DNA of 64,000 nt from Blastopirellula sp. J2-11. GTDB taxonomy: Bacteria; Planctomycetota; Planctomycetia; Pirellulales; Pirellulaceae. Position 1 is the stretch's first letter. Each line of letters begins with the position of its first letter. This document shows, in pieces, positions 15,944 to 25,095 of the stretch. The notes beneath the pieces were generated by a model. The model saw only the letters and a list, made by a program, of their open reading frames with translations, searched no databases and was not told where the DNA came from. Where the stretch lies: NCBI RefSeq assembly GCF_024584705.1, contig NZ_CP097384.1:4836001-4900000 (forward strand). Reading direction: 5' to 3'. The position numbers were made by a program, and so were the translations under genes.

Positions 15944-17053
15944 TTACGCGGCGGACGAAATGTGGCTGCGTCGAATTCCGCCGATCGATTCGTAGAGATC
16001 AACGTACTGCCGCGCCGCTTTGCGCCAACAAAACTGACCTGCGTGAGCTTTGAGTCGCTCTGCGTAGAGAGGATCTTCAGAGTAGCGACGCATGCCGTCT
16101 ACAAACCGCTGATAGAGATGGTCGCCGCTAAATTCATCCCAGTAGAACGCCAGATCTCCCCCGATTTCCGGCAGACTCGTGCGACGTGAAAGGAACGTTG
16201 GCTTCCCGCCGAGCATCGCTTCGATCGGAGGCAAGCCAAATCCTTCGGTGATCGAAGGAAACAAAAACGCCGAGCAATTTTGATATAGCCATTCGCGTTC
16301 CCCTTCGCTGACCGGACCAGGCAGCAAAAAGCGATCGCTGAGACCTCGTAGACGAATTTGTTCTTCGATCTCCTCCGCGTAGGCGTCGCTTTTAATGCCG
16401 GCCAAAATCATGCGATAGTCGCCAGCACGCTCGATCAGATCAATCAGGACGTGAAAGTTCTTCTTACGTTGAATCAGTCCGATGGAGAACAGAAACGGTC
16501 GATCATCCCTGATAAAAGCAGGGCGCACTGGCTCGGTCGGCGCTCGCGAAACTCCGTTGTAAATCACATGAATCGGTTTTTCGCCGACGTTCATCTCTGC
16601 ACGAACTTCCTCGGCGACAAACTGAGAAATCGTGACGATCTCGGTCGCTCGATCCATGATCCGTTGGTGTCGCAGTCGTTCGCGAGCAATTTTGGCGGAG
16701 GACTTCTCCCGCAGAAAATTCAAATCATGGATCGTCAGCAAAACCGGCGTCTGCGGATGTCGCGGCAAGTAGCGCGTCTGCTGATGGGTCGCATGCCAGA
16801 TCAGATTTTTGTCGAGCGCACCCGGGTAAAATCGACGCGAGTGACGCTGCAAAAATTCTTTGCGCCACAGATTCGCCTCTAAGCTGCGCACATGCGAAAA
16901 ATGGGCAAGTTGCGGCTTGCGAGCCAAGATGATGGGCTCGATTCCGCGCAGCTTCAACTCTTCGACGAGAGTGTCGCCGAGATACCGTGCAAACTGCCCT
17001 AAACCGCAATACGGCTGACGCAGTTTTTCAAGATCGAGAACAACTTGTAACAT
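15944..17053 (-). CDS. Glycosyltransferase family 4 (GT-B fold)
   Basis: A 369-residue GT4 enzyme. The N-terminal GT-B half begins LQVVLDLEKLRQPYCGLGQF, with the acceptor-side glycine loop GLGQF. The C-terminal half shows FLFSIGLIQRKKNFHVLI, a strand-turn typical of the nucleotide-sugar domain, and the E-x7-E signature FPSITEGFGLPPIEA (Glu pair). It would add a sugar to a lipid-linked or growing glycan on the cytoplasmic side. I use the ATG at 17053; a TTG 30 bp upstream with a weak GAGAA could extend it. It is transcribed away from the ABC exporter, methyltransferase and second GT4 gene, with which it probably forms a glycan cluster. Sugar donor unknown. Confidence 0.85.
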   Translation of the reverse strand: MLQVVLDLEKLRQPYCGLGQFARYLGDTLVEELKLRGIEPIILARKPQLAHFSHVRSLEANLWRKEFLQRHSRRFYPGALDKNLIWHATHQQTRYLPRHPQTPVLLTIHDLNFLREKSSAKIARERLRHQRIMDRATEIVTISQFVAEEVRAEMNVGEKPIHVIYNGVSRAPTEPVRPAFIRDDRPFLFSIGLIQRKKNFHVLIDLIERAGDYRMILAGIKSDAYAEEIEEQIRLRGLSDRFLLPGPVSEGEREWLYQNCSAFLFPSITEGFGLPPIEAMLGGKPTFLSRRTSLPEIGGDLAFYWDEFSGDHLYQRFVDGMRRYSEDPLYAERLKAHAGQFCWRKAARQYVDLYESIGGIRRSHISSAA

Positions 17054-17738
17054 GGAATGGTATGACAAATTGGACGACGCCAATTATTTCTCAATCGCCG
17101 TTTGTATTGAGTGCGCCCCGATAGTTCAATTCCTGCCTGGCGTCATCGTCTCACACAGGGATCGTGATTGACGGAACGACTAAGCTTCTCACGAACGATC
17201 TCGTCTTCGGGTGCAAAAACCCACCCCATCAGGGCGAGATATTCATCCAGTTCTGCAACCGCAAAACGTGAAGTTGACACGTCACACCTAAATCGTGCAG
17301 GCGGACCTCTAGCGCGACGCGTGACGGATTCCTTTTGACGCTGGAAACATACCGAACGCCGTAAATTGAACCAATGCCAATTTGCCCACAAGGCGTTGTT
17401 TTTTGGTCCGGTTTAGCAATGTCACGACGCCGATCTAGCAACAAAAGCTATTTCCTGTTCAGTAGCGAACGCGAGGGGATGCTAGCACGCTTTCATGCCG
17501 TTCACTTCTATCAAAGTCGCTAGGCGGACGGCGCCTTCTTTGAGATCGCTTACTTTCCTCCAATGGAGTTGTCTGGATTCGTTTCCAAAGGATTGCCGGC
17601 AATCTGATATTGTTCGTCCAGCTTGGCGACCTTAACCTATGCGATCGATTGTCGGTGTCGTTGGCTTCGACATGGAATTAAAGCGCGCGGATAGATGACT
17701 ATCCGGCATCGCCAGGAACTGGATTCAGTAATCAAGAC
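17054..17738. other. Divergent intergenic region of the glycan cluster
   Basis: About 685 bp between the divergent glycosyltransferase and ABC exporter genes. It must hold promoters for both directions. A TTGACA occurs near 17274 but lacks a matching -10. Small open frames here (for example 17143-17391 minus) show no start signal or family match. No RNA structure was recognised. Confidence 0.5.
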
Positions 17739-19718
17739 ATGCGGTATCTCAATAAAGCGATTCGGTTAGCGTGGCGCGAGTACAAATGGTCGATCGTTCT
17801 GTCTGTCATCTGCTCCTTTCTTGTCGGCATCCTTTGGGGCGCCAACATCGGAGCGGTCTATCCTTTTGCAGAGGTAATCTTCAAAGGGCAGAATCTGCAT
17901 GAGTGGGCTGAGCGCGAAACGTTGACTTGCACGACGGCGATTGCCGAAGGGAATGCGAAAATCGCCGCTCTACGCGCCGAAAAAAATGTTGATTCGGCCG
18001 CGGTTGCTACCGAACAGCAGATGGTGGAGAGCTGGAATTCGCGACTGAAAAACGTCGAGAAAACAAAGCCATGGATTGAAAAGTACGCGCCCACGAGTCC
18101 CTTCAATACGCTGCTGGGGATCGTCGCTTTTCTCGCCATCGGCACTGCGCTGAAGTGCGTCTTTCTGATGCTCAGTATCGTGCTGATGTCGCGGGCCGCA
18201 TTTCGCACTTCCCAAACATTGCAGCGACAATATTTTGCAAAAATGCTTGACCTGCGTTTGGGAAAATCGGCCACGAAAGATACCGGCGATTCGACAGCTC
18301 GCATCGGCGGCGACATCGGCGCTGTCGGCAACGCCATCTCAATCCTGCTTGGAAAATCGCTGCGTGAACCGGCCAAGATGTTCACTTGCTTGGCAGGCGC
18401 CGCTTACATCAATTGGCGACTATTGTTATTGTCGCTGCTAGTCTGCCCCTTGGCCGCCTATCTGCTGATGTTGTTGGCCAAGTCGATCAAACGGACCAGT
18501 GTGCATGTGATGGAGGCACGTGGCCGACTGATTGGATTCTTTATTCAGATTATGAACGGATATCACGTCGTCAAAGCCTATGGCAATGAGGACCTGGAAA
18601 ATCAACGGTTCATTCAGAAAACCGACGATGTTTACCGTCAACAAATAAAACTGGAGATCTACGCATCGCTCGTGCGATCCAACAACGAGTTGTTGGGAAT
18701 CGGAATGGTCTGCCTTTCGCTCATCGCTGGCGGCTACCTCGTCCTGAACCAAGCGACGCATATTTTGGGAATCCGCTTGGCGGATAAACCGATGGACTTT
18801 GGCGGAATCATGACATTTTACGCCTTCTTGATTGCGGCGGCTGATCCGATCCGCAAACTGGGAGACGTTTTCGGCGCGATTCAAGCAGGAGTCGCCGGCG
18901 CCGAACGAGTCTACGCCGTTCTCGGCGCTGAGCCTGTAATCAAAGATCCCGAGCACCCAATTCCGCTCGTTAACGGCGATATCTGCTTTCACAACGTTTC
19001 GTTTCGATACAACGAGAGCGTCACGGTACTGCAGGAAACCGAACTAACCATTCGCAAAGGCGAAAAGGTGGCGATCGTCGGCCCCAATGGATGCGGAAAA
19101 AGCACGCTCATCAATCTGTTGCTACGATTTTACGATCCTGATGAAGGCTCCATCACAATTGGAGGCGTTGATCTCCGCGCCGCCAAACAGGCGGATCTGC
19201 GTGGCCGTATCGGCCTGGTCACTCAACATACGGTCCTGTTTAACGATTCGATCCTCGAGAATATACGATATGGTCGCCTAACCGCTACGGATGAAGAAGT
19301 CATTCGCGTTGGTGAGTCCGCCGAAGTCGACGCATTCGTCCACACCCATACTTCGCATGGCTATCAGTCGAATTGCGGCGAGTCCGGTTCGTCCCTCTCG
19401 GGCGGTCAAAGACAACGCATCTCGATTGCTCGCGCCATGTTGAAAAATCCAGATATTTTCATCTTCGACGAAGCGACCAGCCAGGTCGATCTGGAGAGCG
19501 AGCGTTTGATTCACTCGGCGTTCGAGCGCTGCGTCGGCGACAATACTGCAATCCTAATCACTCATCGCCCAGCCGCCCTGGAGCTTGCCGATCGCATTGT
19601 CGTCATGAATTCAGGTCAAATCGAAGCGGTCGGCACGCACCAAGACCTCCTAAAAACGAGCGCGACCTACTACGAACTCTATCGTGAAGAAACCGTGTTG
19701 GACCGGAAAGCGGCGTAA
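17739..19718 (+). CDS. ABC exporter, fused permease-ATPase (MsbA-like)
   Basis: A 659-residue half-transporter of the type I exporter class. The membrane domain covers about 1-390 with six hydrophobic segments. The nucleotide-binding domain covers about 410-650: Walker A GPNGCGKST near 447, Q-loop LVTQHTVLFND, signature LSGGQRQR near 553, Walker B IFIFDEA near 573 and the switch His in ITHRP. Between helix 1 and helix 2 there is a hydrophilic Glu/Lys-rich insertion (about 50-117) with coiled-coil character, longer than in MsbA. It would act as a homodimer in the inner membrane. Two glycosyltransferases and a methyltransferase nearby suggest a lipid-linked glycan substrate, which is inference. 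Confidence 0.9.
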   Translation: MRYLNKAIRLAWREYKWSIVLSVICSFLVGILWGANIGAVYPFAEVIFKGQNLHEWAERETLTCTTAIAEGNAKIAALRAEKNVDSAAVATEQQMVESWNSRLKNVEKTKPWIEKYAPTSPFNTLLGIVAFLAIGTALKCVFLMLSIVLMSRAAFRTSQTLQRQYFAKMLDLRLGKSATKDTGDSTARIGGDIGAVGNAISILLGKSLREPAKMFTCLAGAAYINWRLLLLSLLVCPLAAYLLMLLAKSIKRTSVHVMEARGRLIGFFIQIMNGYHVVKAYGNEDLENQRFIQKTDDVYRQQIKLEIYASLVRSNNELLGIGMVCLSLIAGGYLVLNQATHILGIRLADKPMDFGGIMTFYAFLIAAADPIRKLGDVFGAIQAGVAGAERVYAVLGAEPVIKDPEHPIPLVNGDICFHNVSFRYNESVTVLQETELTIRKGEKVAIVGPNGCGKSTLINLLLRFYDPDEGSITIGGVDLRAAKQADLRGRIGLVTQHTVLFNDSILENIRYGRLTATDEEVIRVGESAEVDAFVHTHTSHGYQSNCGESGSSLSGGQRQRISIARAMLKNPDIFIFDEATSQVDLESERLIHSAFERCVGDNTAILITHRPAALELADRIVVMNSGQIEAVGTHQDLLKTSATYYELYREETVLDRKAA

Positions 19719-19773
19719 GACCAATTGCGTTTCGCCTGAAGCATCATGACCGATGCAATCTAAGGACAGAACT

Positions 19774-20793
19774 ATGCTGCGAAAGTTTACTCGAGCGACC
19801 AAACGATTCCTGAGGTTCCCTTTCCCTCACCAACGCAAAAATCCCTATGGGGCCTCGACGGCCATCGGCGATCAGTCGATCTACAGCCAGGATGCGGCTC
19901 CTAATTATGACAAACTGCGCGTCGTTGATGCCGCTGGACTCTCCAGTTCAAGCGATACTGACAACTACACGCTTCAGTCTTGCTTATGCACGCGTAGCCA
20001 GCTGGAGTCGCCCGCTTTTCGCACATGGACGGCGCGGATGCACGAACCTTGGCACTTGCATCGAAAGCTCTGGGAGTTCTGTTATATCGCTCAAACGCTT
20101 TATGAACGGGGCTTACTCTCCGCCGGACGACGCGGACTTGGTTTCGCGGTCGGAGAAGAGCCTCTTCCAAGTCTGTTCGCCAGCTTAGGGTGCGAAATCA
20201 TCGCATCCGATCTGGCCGCCGATGATGATCGCTCCCAAGTCTGGGCCAATACCAACCAGCTGGCGACTTGCCTGGATCATCTCAACAATCGAGGAATCTG
20301 CGAGCAGGAGCAATTCCGCCGCAATGTTCGCTTTCGGCCTGTCGACATGAACCAGATCCCTGAGGATCTCACTGATTTCGACTTCACCTGGTCTTCATGC
20401 TCTTTCGAGCATTGCGGTTCGATCGAGCTAGGAAAGCGATTCCTGCGAGAGCAACTAAAGTGCTTGAAGCCAGGCGGAATCGCCGTTCATACCACCGAAT
20501 TCAACCTGACTTCCTGCGAAAAAACAATCGAAGAGGGAACAACTGTCTTCTTTCGCCGCAAAGATATCGAGGCGATCTTTTGCGATTTGCAAGCGGAAGG
20601 ACACACGGTAGAGCTGCTACAGCTTGATACCGGGAATACTCCGGAAGATGAACATGTCGATATATTCCCGTACTCGAGCAACCCGCATTTGAAGCTTTTG
20701 GATTCCCAAGATCGCTTTGTCACAACATCTATTGGATTGATCATCCGCAAAGCCGGAGTTGCGAATGCGTCGGCAATTTCCGGCGCCGCTTAG
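19774..20793 (+). CDS. SAM-dependent methyltransferase (class I-like)
   Basis: A 339-residue protein. The start is the ATG at 19774, with AAGGA at seven bases; an ATG 21 bp upstream lacks one. A Rossmann-like methyltransferase core is visible: motif I GRRGLGFAVGEEPLPSLFA, acidic strand-end EIIASDLAADD, motif IV-like FDFTWSSCSFEHCG, and LKCLKPGGIAVHTTEF after it. The motif I glycine loop (GFAVGEEPL) is typical of the methyltransferases found in O-antigen and capsule clusters. It follows the ABC exporter by 55 bp and precedes a glycosyltransferase, so it may cap or decorate a glycan. Target unknown. Confidence 0.78.
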   Translation: MLRKFTRATKRFLRFPFPHQRKNPYGASTAIGDQSIYSQDAAPNYDKLRVVDAAGLSSSSDTDNYTLQSCLCTRSQLESPAFRTWTARMHEPWHLHRKLWEFCYIAQTLYERGLLSAGRRGLGFAVGEEPLPSLFASLGCEIIASDLAADDDRSQVWANTNQLATCLDHLNNRGICEQEQFRRNVRFRPVDMNQIPEDLTDFDFTWSSCSFEHCGSIELGKRFLREQLKCLKPGGIAVHTTEFNLTSCEKTIEEGTTVFFRRKDIEAIFCDLQAEGHTVELLQLDTGNTPEDEHVDIFPYSSNPHLKLLDSQDRFVTTSIGLIIRKAGVANASAISGAA

Positions 20794-21081
20794 AAACGTG
20801 AATTCGGTCGAATACAACGGAGCTGCATCGGCGTTGAATCGTTGAACAACGCCGAATGATGTTGGTGAAGTCAGCACAACTCGCTACACTCATCAAGCCA
20901 ACAATCGAGCGCATAGTAGGCCTTGGTCAGAATACGTTGACCAAATTTGATGAAGACGAATACTCACGTCTCCGGGAATATTTCCAACAATCTAAGAGTC
21001 GGCTTGATCGCAACAACACTTGTCGATATTTCGCAAGCGAAACAAGTCGTCTAGCAATAATGAATCGCTACGGAGAGCGAA

Positions 21082-22509
21082 ATGCACGTAGTTTCAGACC
21101 ATGTCGAGTCTGCTCAAATAAGTTCGTCGCCCCGATCTGCCAAGCGGTTATTTCTTGACGGAACCCACGCCCATAACAGTGGACTCTGCAACGGCGTTCA
21201 GCGGGTAGTTCGCAAGCTTGGCGACCAACTTCCGCAGATCGTCGATCATTCGCAACTTCATGTCGAATCTGTCACGATGCGCCATGACCGATTTCATCAC
21301 ACGCCCCTATACGATCCGCAGAATAGCGTGAACAGGAGACGTTGTTGGACATCAGCCGCAATGCGCGCCAACATTCAGAACTACTTGCCTGGCTGGTATC
21401 GATACTTTGCAGAAGCGCTTTGTCGTTGCTTCCACTCGCCGAAAGTTCGCACCTGGCTTCTCCCACTGCCGCATCACCAAGGCGCCTTCAAACTTCCCTT
21501 GAAAGTCCTTGCCGCTGTGGAAAAAGCGACCTGGGACCATCCAGGAACCGGCTTCTTGCCGGGCGAAGGAGACATTCTGGTCTTGCCTGACGCCTACTGG
21601 TCGCAACCCGATATTTGGCCGGCGGTAGCCAGTGCACGCAAAAATGGCGCCTTTGTCGTTTCGCTGGTGCATGATTTGATTCCGCTGACGCATCCGCAAT
21701 TCGTGAAAAAAGGCTCTCTGACCGTGTTCCTGGATTACGTTCGACAATTCGCCACCCATTCGGATTTGATCGTTACCGTTTCTTCAACGATTCGGGATAC
21801 GCTCGTGGAGGAACTGCCAAAGTTGTTTCCCGGTGAAGACATCTGCACCGATATTCGAGCCTCGCGAAACGGCGCCGAACTTGGAAACGTCAGCGGTGAA
21901 GTGCGCCAGGAAATCAAAGACTTGTTCGTGGATCAAGATAATGCGCCCTATATCATGGTTTCGACCTTTGATCCGCGCAAGAACCACGCATATGCGCTGG
22001 ATGCTTTCGACCAACTCTGGGAAGCGTCAGGCGACCAAAAGCTCTGCCTGATCGGCGGAGTGACCAGACTTTGCAAAGACGTGATCCAGCGCATCGAGAA
22101 CCATCCGCTCTATCAATCCAAGTTGTTCGCCATTTATGACGCGACCGACTCCGAGCTAAGTTACTGCTACGAAAAATCGCGGGCCGCCGTCTTCCCTTCG
22201 ATCGTCGAAGGTTTTGGATTACCGATCGCTGAAGCGCAATGGTATGGCAAGCATGTTTTCGCCAGCGATACTCCGATCCATCGCGAAGTCGGTGGGACAG
22301 AGTGCAGCTATTGCGCTCTGGATGACCCCGGCGACCTGGCTCGGCAAATTGCCGCTTGGGACGCCGGCATTGGCAAGAATCCTCCTCCGCGTCGAAAGTC
22401 GATCACGCCGACCACCTGGCGTGAAAGTAGCGAACTTCTTTTGAAGCATTGCCTGGATGGATACAACGATCAGCAAAATCGCCGCGTGCAATCTCGAATC
22501 GCGGCATAA
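21082..22509 (+). CDS. Glycosyltransferase family 4
   Basis: A 475-residue GT-B glycosyltransferase, longer than its divergent partner at 15.9 kb because of extra residues in the N-terminal half. The acceptor-side start RLFLDGTHAHNSGLCNGVQR has the expected Gly-rich turn. The donor half shows MVSTFDPRKNHAYALDAF and the E-x7-E signature FPSIVEGFGLPIAEA. A helpful GGAG lies just before the ATG at 21082. It is the last gene of the plus-strand exporter/methyltransferase/GT series; a 288-bp gap separates it from the methyltransferase, so it may have its own promoter. Donor and acceptor unknown. Confidence 0.83.
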   Translation: MHVVSDHVESAQISSSPRSAKRLFLDGTHAHNSGLCNGVQRVVRKLGDQLPQIVDHSQLHVESVTMRHDRFHHTPLYDPQNSVNRRRCWTSAAMRANIQNYLPGWYRYFAEALCRCFHSPKVRTWLLPLPHHQGAFKLPLKVLAAVEKATWDHPGTGFLPGEGDILVLPDAYWSQPDIWPAVASARKNGAFVVSLVHDLIPLTHPQFVKKGSLTVFLDYVRQFATHSDLIVTVSSTIRDTLVEELPKLFPGEDICTDIRASRNGAELGNVSGEVRQEIKDLFVDQDNAPYIMVSTFDPRKNHAYALDAFDQLWEASGDQKLCLIGGVTRLCKDVIQRIENHPLYQSKLFAIYDATDSELSYCYEKSRAAVFPSIVEGFGLPIAEAQWYGKHVFASDTPIHREVGGTECSYCALDDPGDLARQIAAWDAGIGKNPPPRRKSITPTTWRESSELLLKHCLDGYNDQQNRRVQSRIAA

Positions 22510-22675
22510 ACGTAGACCTTGGCTGTCGCCCATGTCTTCTCCCGGCAATCCGACGATACGGCTGCTCCCTCTTTAATTGCCGTAACTGCCGGCGTACTCT
22601 ATACTTCAGTAGTCCGCGAATCTTTTTTGCGTTCTCTTATTCCTTGGTAAGTACGCCCTGCGAGCAGTCACGCCC

Positions 22676-24043
22676 ATGTGGAAAAATCCTGCTAGTTTCG
22701 CGCTCTCCGCGCTGACCACTTTCGCATTGCTCCTTCCCCTGGAACGCTTGACTTGGGGGGCTGGCCCAACGCCCAGCGAACCGAGCGCCAGTCAGCCCTC
22801 TCCCTACGCCGAAATCGATGATGACTATGTCGAATTGATTCAAATGTTCGCCGACGCGCTCGATCAGGTCGATCGCAACTATGTGGAAAAGCTCGATCGC
22901 CGCAAGCTAATCGAAGCTGCGATTCGTGGGGTCATCACCGAACTAGACCCCCATTCGACCTACATCCCCCAGGAAGAACTGGCCCGTTTTCGCACCAACA
23001 TCGATCAACAGTTTGGCGGCATCGGCATCCAGATTGACTCGCGAGATGGCCAACTGATCATCGCAAGTCCTTTGGTAGGCGGTCCCGCCTATGACGCGGG
23101 ACTGGGCGCCGGCGATCGCATCTTGGAGATCAACGGACAAAGCACCAAAGGAATGACGATCGACGACGCGATCGCTAGTCTGAAGGGAGACGAGGGTGAG
23201 ACCGTTTCACTCGTGATCTATCATCCGGCTGAGTTTCGAACCGAAACGGTCGTGCTGGAGCGTGAGATGATCCAACTGCAAACCGTCCTCGGCGACCAAC
23301 GTCTAGAGAACAACGACTGGGACTACATCTACGATCATGACCAAAAGATCGCCTACGTCCGTATTACGATCTTCAGCCGCAATACCGCCGAAGAGTTCGC
23401 CGCCGTACTTCAGCAACTGAAGAAGGACGAAATCCGTGGGCTCATCGTGGATTTGCGTTCTAACCCCGGCGGGCTGCTCAGCGCCGCAATCGAGATTTCC
23501 GATCGCTTTATCAACGACGGGAAAATCGTCAGCGTTGAAGGCCGGAACACCCCCAAGCGAGAGTGGAGCGCCGTCCCCGACACGACCCTTGTCGACGTTC
23601 CCGTCGCCGTGCTGGTCGATCATTTTAGCGCCAGCGCCAGCGAAATTGTTTCGGCTTGCCTGCAAGACCATGACCGTGCGGTCGTGATCGGCCAGCGAAC
23701 CTGGGGCAAAGGCAGCGTGCAAAATATCATTAATCTAGAAGAGGGCAAAAGCGCGATGAAGCTGACGACCGCTAGCTATCATCGTCCTAGCGGTAAAAAT
23801 ATCCATCGCCTGGCGGACGCCAAAGATACCGATGAGTGGGGCGTTTCTCCTTCGCCAGACATGGAGGTCAAAATGACGCCCAAGCAAATCGCCGCCTTCC
23901 AGAACTATCGCCGCCGACGCGACATGGGAACCCTCACTCCGCATCCACCAGCGCCAGAACCGCCGCTTGCAGAAGTGGACCCAGTGTTGGCGAAGGGACT
24001 TGAATATCTCGAATCGAAACTCCCAGAACCAGCATCCCCTTAA
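22676..24043 (+). CDS. S41-family carboxy-terminal processing protease (CtpA-like)
   Basis: A 455-residue exported serine protease. A signal peptide covers residues 1-28. A PDZ domain at about 105-190 includes GIGIQIDSRDGQLIIASPL and GLGAGDRILEING. The S41 catalytic domain at about 200-400 has the nucleophile region HFSASASEIV and the general-base Lys in TWGKGSVQ, a Ser-Lys dyad. Such enzymes trim or degrade periplasmic proteins from the C-terminus. A Pro-rich stretch precedes the end. tsaD starts 17 bp downstream, so the two may be co-transcribed. The start ATG has no clear ribosome-binding site. Confidence 0.92.
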   Translation: MWKNPASFALSALTTFALLLPLERLTWGAGPTPSEPSASQPSPYAEIDDDYVELIQMFADALDQVDRNYVEKLDRRKLIEAAIRGVITELDPHSTYIPQEELARFRTNIDQQFGGIGIQIDSRDGQLIIASPLVGGPAYDAGLGAGDRILEINGQSTKGMTIDDAIASLKGDEGETVSLVIYHPAEFRTETVVLEREMIQLQTVLGDQRLENNDWDYIYDHDQKIAYVRITIFSRNTAEEFAAVLQQLKKDEIRGLIVDLRSNPGGLLSAAIEISDRFINDGKIVSVEGRNTPKREWSAVPDTTLVDVPVAVLVDHFSASASEIVSACLQDHDRAVVIGQRTWGKGSVQNIINLEEGKSAMKLTTASYHRPSGKNIHRLADAKDTDEWGVSPSPDMEVKMTPKQIAAFQNYRRRRDMGTLTPHPPAPEPPLAEVDPVLAKGLEYLESKLPEPASP

Positions 24044-24060
24044 TTACGCAGCTACGGCTT

Positions 24061-25089
24061 ATGAACCTGTTGACGATCGAGACTACCTGCGACGAGACAG
24101 CCGCAGCTATTATTAATGAAGATCTCCAGCCCTTGGCAAGCGTCGTCGCGTCGCAAGAAAAGCTTCACCAGCGATTCCATGGAGTTGTGCCGGAGATCGC
24201 CGCACGCGCTCATCTAGAGCGAATTATGCCGGTGATCGACGAAACGCTCGCCCAAGCAAAACTGACCCTAACCGATATCAACGCCGTCGCGGTTGCGCAT
24301 ACTCCCGGCTTGGCTGGCTCGCTGCTGGTTGGCGTCTCGGTCGCCAAGACGCTCGCCTGGTCATTGGGCGTACCGCTTGTAGGCGTTAATCACTTGCACG
24401 GACATATCTACGCTTGTCGACTCGCCGCCGGCCGCGACATATTTCCTTGCGTGGGCTTGATTGTCAGCGGTGGGCATTCGAGTCTCTACGACTGCCTTGG
24501 TCCGTCCGAGTTTGTCCCATTGGGTGGAACAATCGACGATGCGGCCGGCGAAGCGTTCGACAAGGTCGCGTCAATGTTGGGACTTCCCTATCCCGGCGGA
24601 CCTTCGATATCTCGATGTGCGGCGGATGGAAATCCGCAGGCGATCCCTTTTCCGCGGCCGTTTCTCCAAGATTCGTCGCGACTCGACTTTAGCTTTAGCG
24701 GCCTCAAGACAGCGGTCCGGTACGAAATCGCTGGACCTGGTCGCCCCGATTTTTCCGCCATCGAGATCTCCGATCAACGTCGCGCCGACATTGCCGCCAG
24801 CTTTGAACAGGCAGTCGTCGATTGCCTGGTTGGCAAAGCGGAGTTGGCGATCCGAAAAGCAGGACGCACCCGACTGTGTGTTGGCGGTGGAGTTGCCGCA
24901 AATCGCCGCCTTCGTGATGCGTTACAAGCGATGGCCGACCGACATCAGATCGAATTGATCATCGCTCCGTTCGCCCTCTGCACCGACAATGCGGTGATGG
25001 GAGCGATCGCGTGGGAAAAAATAAAGGCCGGAAGCTACGACGATCTTTCTCTCGACGCAGCACCCGGCCTGATTCGCGAACGCGTTTAG
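24061..25089 (+). CDS. tsaD: tRNA N6-threonylcarbamoyladenosine synthase subunit TsaD
   Basis: A 342-residue ASKHA-fold protein that transfers the threonylcarbamoyl group to A37 of ANN-decoding tRNAs, with TsaB and TsaE. The start LTIETTCDETAAAI is the family signature. The metal-binding HxxxH appears as HLHGH near 111-115, and GGHSSLYDC and GGGVAANRRLR are also conserved. Length is normal for bacteria. It lies 17 bp after the S41 protease gene. Its stop is only six bases from the stop of the convergent VWA gene and no terminator is visible between them, so the transcripts may overlap in antisense. Confidence 0.97.
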   Translation: MNLLTIETTCDETAAAIINEDLQPLASVVASQEKLHQRFHGVVPEIAARAHLERIMPVIDETLAQAKLTLTDINAVAVAHTPGLAGSLLVGVSVAKTLAWSLGVPLVGVNHLHGHIYACRLAAGRDIFPCVGLIVSGGHSSLYDCLGPSEFVPLGGTIDDAAGEAFDKVASMLGLPYPGGPSISRCAADGNPQAIPFPRPFLQDSSRLDFSFSGLKTAVRYEIAGPGRPDFSAIEISDQRRADIAASFEQAVVDCLVGKAELAIRKAGRTRLCVGGGVAANRRLRDALQAMADRHQIELIIAPFALCTDNAVMGAIAWEKIKAGSYDDLSLDAAPGLIRERV

Positions 25090-25095
25090 AAACGC

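Noticed and set aside
17143-17391. An 82-codon minus-strand frame in the divergent gap of the glycan cluster
   Set aside because: No ribosome-binding site, Arg-rich composition and no family resemblance.
20856-21158. A 100-codon plus-strand frame before the second glycosyltransferase
   Set aside because: It overlaps the well-supported glycosyltransferase start and shows no motif or start signal.
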